Below, piece by piece: positions 1-11,900 of a DNA stretch of 64,000 nt (position 1 is the stretch's first letter; every line of letters starts with the position of its first letter). The stretch covers positions 1 through 64,000 of the forward strand of contig MU400725.1 of NCBI GenBank assembly GCA_022578965.1, written 5' to 3'. The notes under the pieces are model-generated. The model ran no database searches and had not been told where the DNA came from. It saw only the letters and a list, made by a program, of their open reading frames with translations. The translations under genes and the position numbers were made by a program. The stretch comes from Xylaria sp. FL1777 (taxonomy: Eukaryota > Ascomycota > Sordariomycetes > Xylariales > Xylariaceae).

Positions 1-110
1 TCGGGGGTGGTTTTTGTTTTTCGCATATCTTTTTTTTTTTTTTTTTTTTTTTTTATCCAATTTTTTTTTTAGGGGGGCCCCACCCCCGCGTTTTAAAAAA
101 AAAAAAGGCC

Positions 111-151
<41 letters not shown>
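1..151. repeat. Homopolymer block at the window edge
   Basis: A run of 25 T (30-54), a run of 10 T (61-70), a short G and C rich spacer, 12 A (95-106) and 40 A (112-151). The T runs face the A runs across a G6/C-rich centre, so the block could fold back on itself. Nothing here is coding. It looks more like a contig end or assembly artefact than a biological element, but a genuine A/T tract cannot be excluded. Confidence 0.8.
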
Positions 152-153
<2 letters not shown>

Positions 154-1250
154 ATAATAATAATCCCAAAATGGTCATCGACACCGAGTCAGCCGGTCAT
201 GTCAAAACCCCTCCTCATTGGCAGCAGACGGCAAACGAAGCTGAGTGGTGGAGCCTGGCGTGCCGAGCATTCGAGCGGAGTGTCCCTAGAGTCCCTAATC
301 TAGGCGACAATTGGAAGAAAGCGGTCAAGCGGTGAAGGAATATGCGCGCTTGCTGATGGGAAACGAGGAGATCGCCCTATCCCTCCCCTCGCTCCGCCGA
401 TTCTCGTTCGTCGAGCTGGCCCAGAGCGTGCCTCCACGCACGCATGGGCGACAAGGCTTGAACGTCAGTCACAGCCGAGCCGAAACCTGATCTTGATTCT
501 GATCCCAAGGCGAGGGCCGAAGGCCCGGGCACCAGACAGCGCGACGACAGGATTGGACCGCCTGGGCCGGAGAATAGGGACATGGGCGCAAGTTGGGCTT
601 GACAGTCCCGGAGTGCTGGGACGGCAGTCCACCATGACGCAGGCTGTGCAGAAAGGGCATCGCCAAGACTCGTGCAGTCGCCTACCCGACGATGGCCCGT
701 TGTCGCTGCTGCAGGGCAGTGGGCAGTGGGCAGTGTCGAAAACGTGATGGGCTGGCTGCCGCAAGGCTCAACCCATGGCCTTGGAATCGACCACCCGGTC
801 GTCTTCGCTGCTCTTCTCGCCCTCCTCGTCCCCGTCCTTTTCACCCTACGCCTCCCGCCCAGCGCCGTCATCGTCACCGTCACCGTCATCGTCCCATCAT
901 CACCCTCGTCACCCTCGTCACCCACTCTTAATGGCACAGCACGCAGTTGACACAGGTGCCAAACTGTACTACTACTACTACTCCTCCCACTACTGAGTGG
1001 GTCACACCACGCTGGCGGCGGCATTCTCTCCCATTCTTCTGCCGCTGCCCGCCGCGGCCAGACGATAGATTACCCGGTCAGCACCCTCCTAGTCCGCCAG
1101 CGAGTAAGAGCCCAGCGGGTCACCCGCCCCGGGTGGGTTGTGACATTGTCTTGGTGATAGCGGATGGATCCTGGGTGGTAGGGTGCGATTATTTTTATTT
1201 TTATCGTTATTTTTATTGTTACTGTTAGTACTATTATTATTATTAGACTG
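152..1250. other. GC-rich intergenic DNA with simple-sequence patches
   Basis: No gene recognised. A 215-codon minus-strand frame (377-1024) is rich in Arg, Ser, Gly and Thr and is produced by imperfect GTCACC/GTCATC repeats on the plus strand (about 866-930) and a TAC/CTC patch (about 965-985). From about 1187 to 1243 the DNA turns into TTTTTA/TTATTA simple sequence. The long frame is best explained by low stop density in GC-rich repeats. Confidence 0.5.
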
Positions 1251-1390
1251 ACGTACAGTAGTGTATTTTCCCGACCCCAGATAGACCCCAAACGTGCGTG
1301 CTAAGCTGACAGTTAGGGATTTCGCGTTTCACAACCACGACATCGGCTTCAGCATCCGAAAGACCCGCGTATGCAGTGATTATCTCACGG

Positions 1391-1406
1391 CTACATGTAC
1401 ATGTAG
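1391..1406. repeat. Perfect 16-bp palindrome
   Basis: CTACATGTACATGTAG reads the same on both strands without a mismatch. It lies in non-coding DNA. Function unknown. Confidence 0.7.
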
Positions 1407-3130
1407 ACGAGAGCCTCGCAGGTGCGCCCACCCCCTCCCGGACCGGTGAGACAATATATCTACCTGTCTATCTGTCTATCTATCTCTTTGCGGCTTTAGC
1501 ATGTGACTCAGCCCAGGAGCTATCTTTTGTTCTTCCTGTTATTCTCGCTCCTCGTTATTTCCGACGTAATTCCTGTAACACCCACGTGTAGAAGTATATC
1601 TACTCCATGTGCTACGAATCGGATCAGGGGTACGAATGTAAGTGAGACGAGACGACGACTCCCGTTTGGTTTCTACACTACGGGCGACTAGTGTACCTAG
1701 TCCTAGCATGGTGCGACGTTGCTTGGCCAGGCCAAGGAAGAGAGCGTGGCCACATAATATGCTCCGGTTGCTGTACAGATACACTACTCGTGGTATGCCG
1801 GTACACACTTGCGATACTTACATACCTACTACATACCTACGACACTACTTGTGTGATGGGAAAACTTCGCAAACCACTCCTTTTCTTTTCTCGCGTATAT
1901 CATCTATCAATTGGCACCGGAGGTCCCCGACGAGACTAAAAGACTCATCATGGGGTTTAGAGGGTTTTATTGCGGCGTTCACTGTTTTCCGCGCTCTACC
2001 CAGTGCAGTACAGTACAACACCGCGCTCGCACTCGCACACCAGAAAGTCTCGACGTCCACTGCATACAACTTCTAGAACGAACCTTTGGCGTGGTGGCAA
2101 ATTGCGAATCTCAGTAAAAACCATGCCCGATGACTAGCGCAGACTCAGCTGGTGTTAGGGATACGCACCGCTTACCTGGCGGTCGCGGATCACATCCGGC
2201 CAGGAACCACCGACAAGTGGGTGGTAATGAGTGGGCAGATAGCGGCGGCGGTGGGAGAACAAAGCCCGAGAGTTGGGGGTCAGAGGGTTGGAATCGAATC
2301 GTGTTGGTAGTGTCGTCAGCGCCTTACTGGTGGGTCGGTTCGAGCTGCCCGAAATCATATAAAGGAGGAGAAAAGCAAGGCGTTGCTGACGTAGGAGCTA
2401 TAAACTATGTAGTTAGTTCTGCGCCTGTAGTTCGACGATCTCACTACTACGTAGAGCTGCTTTCGGCCAGTTTGATCTTGACAACAGTGAGGCGTATCTT
2501 GTCAGGAACACCCTGCTTATTATAAGCCTAGCCATCCAACCGGCGCTTTGGGGTGGAGTGCCGGATGCTTGCCGGGACTATACTAGAACTTCTCAGGTAC
2601 GCTTTTATAGGATGGCCACGCTATGCCCCCCTGTCCCAGATTTAATGTCGGACAAGGGCCTCGCGCTGGGGCTGAGAAAGGCTAGCAATTACATATATTG
2701 TAATTGTCACTTGGCGTTACGTGTTGTGTACTATATGTGTAAATGCTCCCTCAAATACCTACTACTGTAAGTGTTTGTTGTGTGGAAATAGATGGCTTGT
2801 GTCTAAACTAAATCTTAACACCCCTTTTCGCCACGCCATAGCTACGAATGAAGGAGACTTGACGGAATCCAGCCGATATCCAGGTACATGTTCTCGTTCA
2901 CGTCCAATCATACCTCCTACCGATATAAGTCGGTTTCGCATGAGAAGACAAACAAAATCAACATATAGCGGAGAGAGGTGAAATTGACTGCAGGGGACCG
3001 CTGGCCTATCCCCAACCCCAACCTACTACCTACCTACTTAATTAAGTCCTTCTCGAAAATACCTACCTAAATCGCTTATTAGTAATCTCAGTCGCATATA
3101 CGTACGATCATCTGACTTTTTCCAGTACAG

Positions 3131-3154
3131 GATACGAAGATACGAAGATACGAA
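3131..3154. repeat. Tandem repeat, GATACGAA x 3
   Basis: Three exact head-to-tail copies of an 8-bp unit in intergenic DNA. No gene is nearby. Confidence 0.85.
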
Positions 3155-4110
3155 GGCTCACTTTGCGCTCGGACGTGATGTATACCCGTCAGTTGGGATA
3201 GGGAAACGGATGCATATGTCAGTAATTTCTGCGGTCAGACCTAGGAAGTCTATCGTGCACCAATCTCGTCGGATGTTATGTTGTGCAGCTCTGGAATGCA
3301 CTAGCCGAACCAACATGTTGGTGCCAGTCCACAAAGTCGGTTTCATCAACTGCGAATCGCGCAGGATCCTCAAGACCTAATAAAAGGCATACACAGTCAA
3401 GTACCACGACGCCCAGCTGCCTACATACATGTAAGTATAAAAGTCATGTCAATCAACGCGGCAGCGTTTGACAATTCATCAAACAACACTAACAGGGTTA
3501 TACGTACTGCGTCTACGTCCTCTGGCACGCACTAGTACCGTACTATAACGTGCCTTTTATTTTCAGGGCTGTATGCCGAACCACACGATATAATCACAAT
3601 GCGCTACCCAACGGTTTCAATGTCGAGCGTTGATTGGTAGCACCACGGAATTAAAAGTCTTCTAGTGTGTTAAAAAGTCTTCTAGCGTATTCATGGGAAG
3701 GACCTAGCACGAACATGTTACCGTACTATGACGCTTTGGAAGCTACTTCAGGTGTACTTTGGTCTCAATGAACCGATTATGCGGAACTTGGATCGAATGA
3801 GCCAAGTCTCACCAAGTGCTGGCAACTATCCCGAATGGCTGTCCTTTGTCCCGCTAACGACTGCTCCCTGGCTAGTGTCTCCATGCTCTGCCAATTACTT
3901 ATATTGTTTCCGCGGCAAAAGTAGTGTTACCTATATAGTTAGCGTATACGCCAGGGGCCGTATGGTGTGGAAGTCGACAGGGAAAGGGGTGGGCATGGCG
4001 GATGTGATGGCGGAAGTGGCGCTTTGTTATCTTGACGTGAGAGACCCTGTCTGCTTTTTTAAGATGATGCCAGAATATTATTTTCTCCATAGCTGAATCT
4101 GCCATGTGCA

Positions 4111-4128
4111 GTACACTAAATAGTGTAC
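4111..4128. repeat. Short inverted repeat
   Basis: GTACACT and AGTGTAC form a 7-bp stem around an AAAT loop. A related arm pair recurs near 57597-57615. No transcript is predicted here. Confidence 0.6.
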
Positions 4129-7100
4129 ACTAGTGCGGATAATTGTCCACTCCCCCTCACGATATGCTTCATGGGGTACCCCGACCATAGATCAAGATCC
4201 CATGGGATTCATTAATACACTACCTGCCAGCCCATACAAGCAGAGGACGAATGCATATTCGTGGCGCGATCCAACCATATGTGTACGTACCGGCGGCCAG
4301 CGGTGATGCTCAACAGCAGCAGAACGTTAGCTACACGTATTTGCCGTGTGTCTAGACGTACAGGTTATACCGGTACCGGCACCCAAGGAGTCATGTCATA
4401 CTAGACCCCACCGTTGGGTTGAGCAGCGCAGTGCAGGCGGTGAGAGACAGAAGATCAGGCTCAAGCTTGATCATCCTGTTCACATGATCAAGAATATGAT
4501 ATCCAGGGGCGCCACAAAGAGTGAATAATCCTTGCCTAATGGTCATATCGCTGGGCATGGCATTTCTTGTGACCAGGATATTCTGCTTGAATAGGATCAC
4601 GGGGTCGAAAGGGTAGTGTGTTATGGCTCTTGATCAGGATCCACGATGAGACCCTGGAGAGATCAACTCCAAGGCGCGACCCCAGTCTGGGAATCCCAGC
4701 CGTTGTGTGATGCACAGCCAGGATGCCTACATGTCTGTATCTGCAACAAGGTGAAGGGTATGTTAAGCATGGTCAGCCTTCGGCGCTGACAAGGAAAGGG
4801 TTTTTCCCCATACTCTGCCCACACATACTAATAACCCGACTCCTTGGTGTGAAAACAGTATCCCGGAGGTAAGCCGTCATATCACTGCGACATTGTTCTC
4901 CTCAGTGTCCCCAGTACTGCATTCCAGGGAGATAAATTGCGTACAGTAAGTTGCCATTACCACTGATAAGTGGAACTTACAGAAAACTCAAAGAAAACAG
5001 AATGGCTCTCGGCGAGCCGGGAAACAAGTCTACCACGTCAGGGAGACGGAGTATTCGCGTGCCAAGGTACAAAATCTGTAGTGCTTTCAAGCAAAAAAGT
5101 CTCCCTATCGCCACAATCTGCGGCGCAATGCATGTTGGAGGTTGAGGGACCCTCCTCGCAGGTAACGCCGCCACGTGCCAAAGTACTGTACCTATATTTT
5201 CCTAACCCCAGACATATAGACATACCTTCTAAGTATCTTTTGCACTCAAGTACACAGCTATGGCTCTACGTGTAGCTAAAACCGTAATCATTGGCTTATT
5301 GACCACTTCTCCTAAGCACACTCATCCGCTCGCTCACATACCAGTAGTGCTGGTTATATAACTACTCTACATGTATAAGTCTTTAAAGACCTTTCTTTTT
5401 GGCAAGATCTCCCCTATGCTACTACATAGTAGTATGGATTATAGCTAGGGATTAGAAGAACCATTATGTTCCCGCGCACACCCCTAAATATCTCGCAACA
5501 CACATCATCAACCAACTAATTACCGTATCTAGTCTTTGAGCAAGGTTTTAGAAGTGGTCTGCAGGCGTTCGCATCCTATGTCTGGTGATTACAAATCTGT
5601 CTATGGTTCGGATAAGTAGTGTTCGGGTTTGATACCGTTATTGGAGTGGTTTGGACACACGTCAGATAAGCAAAGCTCGGCCAACAATTCGGCATCTTTG
5701 CCCATGGATCATGATATGCAAATGTAGAGGCTATGGAAGAATTGGGCCGTAACGTACCACCTGTGGTTGGGGATACATTGATATGGTGACTATACAGATA
5801 TTCACGATCATACTAACCTAGTTGTACCCAACCAAATCCGACAGGGAGCACTGTCCACGACAATGTACCCTCATGTTTCTCTGGCTTCCTCTCAGGTGTG
5901 CCGCTTTGATTTGACAATCGTCGTGACTCGATCGCTAGTTTCTTGGCCTTGTCTACGTAGAGCTACAGAAGGCTGCCCGGGTGGCAGCATACTGCGTAAA
6001 GGTCGCACCACACTGCCAATGAGCGTTGCATTGCACCAGCTCACCTTGGTGAGACGGAACCAGACTTAGTCTACCACCTTTGAGATAGTTTTGGTCAACA
6101 TAGCTGGCACTACGGTAGTCCCATCTAACCGGTGACAAAGTAGCATGTACAATATGCTGTTTACGAGCCGCTTTGCAATCCATAACAAATCGGTCCGTTA
6201 GTCAACAAGAGGGCCGACCCCTCAGCCTTGCGCAATGCACTCGATTCTCCATCAGGGAATTATCGCTGTTTGTCGACTTATACGTGAGATGCTCGGCCCC
6301 GCAGCCAAGTCAGATCAGAGTTGCATCAGGCTCGGCTTGTCCCGCTGAGCGATTAACCAAGCTTTAGCTCAAAGCTGCTATCGGTATCTCATGATGACCC
6401 TATCACCTCTTGGCTTGGAAACCAATGCATGGGAGGAGTTGAACGGCGGACACTAAGCCCATGTGATGACTGCCGACTCCGCCTCACTCCGCCTCACTCT
6501 ATAGTTCTTCTACAACGCAGTATACATCGGTATCCGAAATAACATGGTGTACTGCTATCCTCCCTCCTGGTTCGGAGCCGTGTAGCTGCCATTACCGAGT
6601 TAGCTAACATTCTCACATTGGGGTAGGTAGTTGGTCTGACGCCAGCCATGATGAAGGTCCCTTGGTGGCTAGGTACATCCATTTCCTGCAGTTTAGAGGG
6701 GCCTAAAATGCTATTCTTCTCTTACAGCAGTGAGTCCTATCGACCCTGTGAAAATACTGTTAGGTGGTCAGCCGACCGTTTACCCTGGTTCGGATCCGCC
6801 CATCCATCGATTGCCAAAAAAAAAAATACAGCTGTGCTGAGAGGTAGCCAATGAATAAAACAACCGCCAAGCCCCATGCTGACAGTATCGTAAACTTCTA
6901 ACAGCTCACTGGAAGCATCTTCGAACTGTATCGGTTACTTATTCGACCAGGACCCCTCAGTTCTCTTCTTCGATTTTCTGTCGTGTAGAATAGCCACCAC
7001 TGTCCTCAGATTTCATAGCTCCTAAATATTCCATTGTTGGAGCCAAACACGTGTAGGGTGGGCAGTTTCAGGACAAAATATGGTATGATAGTAGCGCGTG

Positions 7101-8152
7101 ATCTACTGGCTAAACCCGTTTCTAAGGATCTTGCACATTGCTTCCCGTGCTGCGTCTCGGGCCGCGTGCTTTAGCCGCCTCTCAACCGTGTTAGATTGAT
7201 TCGGTGTGTATAAATATGGGTGTGAGACAGCTCTATTCTCGAAACAGCTAACCCGCAAATCTTAGTAAAGCTCACAGTCAGGCCTACGACTACGTCAAAT
7301 CGAAAACTCTCAGAGTTGTCTTGTCCGTTTTACCCGAGACCCCAGCTCCAGCCATGTCTACGGATATGAATCCGCCCAGTGCTTGTTCCAACTAGTCAGA
7401 AGCTGTCTGTTCGCAAAGCATGAAGAACAAGGATGTCGTCCAATTGGTATACCTACCGCTTGCGACTGCTCCTCGCGTGTGGTCAGCTGCTTATATCAAG
7501 CACGAGCTTTCGAATGCCGGTACTTTTGCTCTTTACGTTCAACTAGTGTGCAGAAATGGACGCTACACAGCATGAGAGCAAAAGCATCGGCCTCCCGGCG
7601 GTCATATCCGGATGCTGCAAAACCTGACTTGGATGCCGGCAGCCTCAAATGATGTGAAGTTGCGAGCCCCAACTTCAACACGCCGCCTGTATTGCTAACA
7701 TCACAGCACCTCGCCGATGGAACCCTGATACAGCTAAGCCTTTGCTGTTCACCCGTGTAACTCATCATTGACCATAGTGAAATGACCATACTGAAACTGG
7801 GATAGGTCGGCCTGGGCCTCAGGCGACCATATTTTTTTCGTACGAGCGATTGGTCTGGCGAGGTCCTGTTAGTGCCGTTGGGAAAAGACAGGATTGGCTT
7901 TCGCACGAGCTTGACAGCAGGGCGGCCGCCGAAGGGCCACCAGTCGGCGTCGCATGCAGCCATCACGATGCAGCCACCTCGTCAACCGTCTCCTTGGGCT
8001 GACATTTGAACAACACAGAGATGGAACGTCTCACCCTCGCCTGATTCGTTCGGGACTGGCGGTCAGGGCCAAATCCATCCCATATTCGACAGCGATATTG
8101 GGCATGACCGTCATCTTTCCGAATCGGGCGAGTTGCGTTTACCTAGCGTTGA

Positions 8153-8992
8153 TCAAGAGGCTGAAGGGACCATGGATGTTGGCAGATCTTCGGTAGCGAG
8201 ATACACGGGTTCGACACGCACCCGGCTACGATTGCCAAGCTTCGAGGTCCGCTCAGTACACAGTGTCTGACAAAGAGGTAAAAGCTCTAATCTCCTTCTA
8301 ATAATAAAACCGTACGATTTCGCGGCCTCGAACCGTGCGTTCGCGTGGGTTGGGTTCGTCCTCTGCTCGCCACCGATCAGTGTGGCTGCTGCATGTAGTG
8401 TCGTATTACCCCAGGACAGAACTAGTACAACTAGTTGGACCATGAGGCTTAGTCCTCTCTGGGAGTGGTAGATATGAGGAGCACCTTGCATATCGGCGAA
8501 ATATGCTTCGCTGGTTACGCCCAATCTCGTCACACCCCGACGTTGATGTGACGGGGAAAAAGAAATCTCCAAGAGCACCGCTACTTTTCCATGGCGGTTA
8601 GCCGAGATAACAGCTACTGGAGTGGACAGCGATCGGAATATTGATCTGTGACCGGTCAGATCTAATGCAGCACGGTCAGCCCAAAAACAGCATTGGAGGT
8701 AGTCAGGAAACATGGTGATTACTGGGTACCGGTATCTGCTGCATTGAAAGGGTACAGCATATAGCGCCGTCTTATTCGAAAGTAGCTGCATGTAATGCTT
8801 GATATGCCGCCGGCACCAATTGTAGAATTGCAAATAGACCCAGTCGAAGTATTGATAAAAGATAGTCAGATCACTTAGCCATCCCCTGCTGTGGTTGATC
8901 ATTGAAGCGTCTGCTGATGTCAATATTACTGTCCAGATCGCCCCAGACCTTGGAGGGGTCAGATCATTAGCAAATACAAGCCCAGCACTCAA
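8153..8992 (-). other. Long open frame in the desert, coding status doubtful
   Basis: An open frame of 279 codons. Its first codon is TTG; the first ATG is about 30 codons in, leaving roughly 249 residues. I recognise no domain. Residue composition is close to what random codons give (many Arg, Ser, Leu; Trp and Cys scattered), which argues against a conserved protein. A second open frame of 156 codons lies just downstream on the same strand (7496-7966). Such a length is unusual by chance in this composition, so it is recorded, but I would not annotate a gene without transcript or homology support. Confidence 0.12.
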
Positions 8993-11900
8993 CTCGGGGA
9001 GGAGAAATCACTCCTTTCAGCACCCTTTTTCTTATTCGCACCCAGCTATTAGTCGGGTAGCATTGTGCGACTCAAGCCCTCTTAATTGTCTCAATATCAC
9101 CCTCAAAGCTCCGCCGTTCATGGAGTTGCTCCAAACCTAGCTCGTGGCAGGCTTCTAAATCCACGTCGCCTGACCGGGATTCTTTTCTCGGGATCCCAGA
9201 GAATTAGTGATATCACACCACAACGTGGAGGTGGATAGTATAAGCTCGGGGTATACGTCGACAGTAATATTTCTGACCTTCCTACCAGTCCCATTCACTC
9301 ATTTTCTCGGTGAGGGGTAGCTAGCTGTTAAGATGCCACTTGGTACCGAGGTGTTTGACTGTGTAGCAGTCGGAAAGAAGCGCCCGAACATGACTTCGCA
9401 TTCGTTGGGGCAGGGTTCGCCGCTTCAACAACAGGTCAAGACTCCTGTTGTAAGATGACTGTACTCGTGTCATACCTCAAGCCCTAGTCAACCCCGCGCC
9501 GGCCCCTGGTTCGGTCCCGTCCATCAAAGGCCTTTGTGTCGATCCATAGGCTCTTGCTCATAGATATAACTCACGAAACCCAGTTAGTTAGGGCTAGATG
9601 CCGGAATGGTTTTTTCCCCAGTCCCGGTTCAGTGGTTCCAAATCCTGCGAGGGAACGCAGACATAAGTACCTAGGAAACAGCGAGTAAGAGCATGTTGGC
9701 CTCAACGGTAGCAATACACATTTACCGTTGTACACTGCTTATAGGTATGCATCTAAACCCTCGATCGAGCTTTAGTAGAGGTCTATAAATGTAAAGAATA
9801 AGATCGTCATAGGGGCAACAATATAAAACTAAGGACAATAAAGTTTGCCTCTTCTTCCTTTCTAGTTCGTATGGTTAAAGCCACGGGGGATCGTTTCGTA
9901 TTTAGGGCGTAGTTGATATAAGCACCCTCTCATCACGTAGACCACAGCCATCCAAGAATAATAGACAGGGGTCTATTATTCCTTCAAGACTACTCGAATA
10001 CTTGCGCGGAATCGCTATTGCAAGCCAAGTATATGCCTGTAGTGATGCAGATGACATAATAACGACGGTGCCTACATTTAATACCTATGTCAGTGGCGCA
10101 TCGGTGGCTGACCGACACGTGTAGTCACGATCGACGACCTCATTGGTCTTGCGGACCACAACTTGACATTTTATAGAGACATTTAACCTGACACGAGATA
10201 CTTCCGTAACCATTACTATTAAAGACGTGTCAGTCTACGATGAGGCTGTTAGCCGACAGGTCATTGCCAGCATCACAATTCGGTATGGAATATCTCATAA
10301 ACATTGGCTTCTAGTTGACATTTCAATTTGGCAGAGAAGTAACCGCGCGAGGAGCCCGAGTTACCTCGAAATTGCCCTAGCAAGCATCGGCTCAAGATAT
10401 ATTATGTGCCCAAATTTTTGCAAGGCGGAAGTCAGCTAGGGCTCCTACATTATGACTATTATAGGGTCGTTGTCAGTTATGTATTCATATAGACTGAGCC
10501 AAGCTGAACTTCGTTCCACGTGTGTAACATTATAGCTATCAAAAGTTCATTGATCGTGTACAAAAGTACACTTGGGGCCTTGAGTATTGAGTACTGCGTA
10601 AGGAGTTGGAACTCTCACCAGGGGCAGTGTCCACCTCTTAATATTACAGGGTGAATGGATGTCAGAGCTCCGCATTTTCTCCACAAACATACTCGTTTCC
10701 TAGGACACGCAGAAGGACCTAGCGAGCGAGGAGAGAATGGTGGTGTTGTTGATCTGTGATTGTGATATCATACGGTGTTCTAACGTACCAATCCACTAGC
10801 GTGTTAAAAAGAAGATATATCCTTCAGTAGCCATAGTTCTCATCATATAAAAATGGCACTAGAGGACATATCAGAACTTGCAGTGACCAGCAAGTTTTCC
10901 GGTTAATGATGACGTATGACATTTTACCCACCCACAACCGTTTGGGAAGTTTTTATTGACCTATCCCAGACATAATTTTCAACCGGAAGATCATGTGATC
11001 TTTAGTTCAATAGCGTTAAATACCACTTTGGTCCCAGGGGAACTGGGATACATCCATCAGCCGTGATAATTGTGTTGAGCTTCCGAAAAGCTAACCATGG
11101 CGAAGCTTTCGTTCGACGAGGTTTTATTCTGCATCGGCCACATGTATACTAGGTTGACATAGCCAAAATAGATCAGATAGTTTGTGTTAGTGCTGTATCG
11201 GGTTGCTCTACTTTTGATCGTACGAGACTTCATCACTTGAACCAGGGTCTCAGTTGCTAGATCCAGTATAGTAGTCATATTAAAATTTCACCCGGCGTGT
11301 GAGGCACAAAGGAGTAAACATAACTCAGATTGAACTCTTTACTTTACCGCCTCATGAACCTTCTACACTTTAACTCAACGATGGCAGAGTATGGACGGTT
11401 AATCATGTAATATGGATGTCAACAGTCGGAGATTACATTTATGCCTTTGTCCATATCCTTGGCTCATATAATCCTATGCATGGCAGGCTCGAAACAATAA
11501 GATCATAACATAGAGCCAGATTAATGTCAATTATTCATTAGGTCTGGGTGCAAGTCTACTAGAGGCATCTCTCTTTAGCATTCAAAACTCAAATCTATAC
11601 ATTCCGTTGCAGCCTAGCTCTCGGTATAGTGTTACGTTACCACTAGAAGGGAGGGAAGAATGAAATGGTTATGCTTATTTGTTCTAAAATTAATGCGCTC
11701 TATGGGATTTGTGTACAATTTTGCAGCGAAAGTACGAAATATGAATTTATTGAGGACTTTTTATGTCTACGGTGCTGATAAAGCTACTTAGATATATATA
11801 TTTGCATTAGGGGCGCGAGAGTTAGTGATTGATACCACTGGTAGCCTATCCAAATTCTCCTTGCCACCATCTGGCGACTCTGTTCACTGTGTAGCGTAGT

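Noticed and set aside
377..1024. 215-codon minus-strand frame in GC-rich DNA
   Set aside because: Composition follows imperfect GTCACC/GTCATC repeats; no domain, and overlapping frames on both strands are equally open.
1642..2076. 144-codon plus-strand frame
   Set aside because: No recognisable content or splice context; similar length frames overlap it.
2130..2525. 131-codon plus-strand frame
   Set aside because: Composition is arbitrary and it is not flanked by plausible exons.
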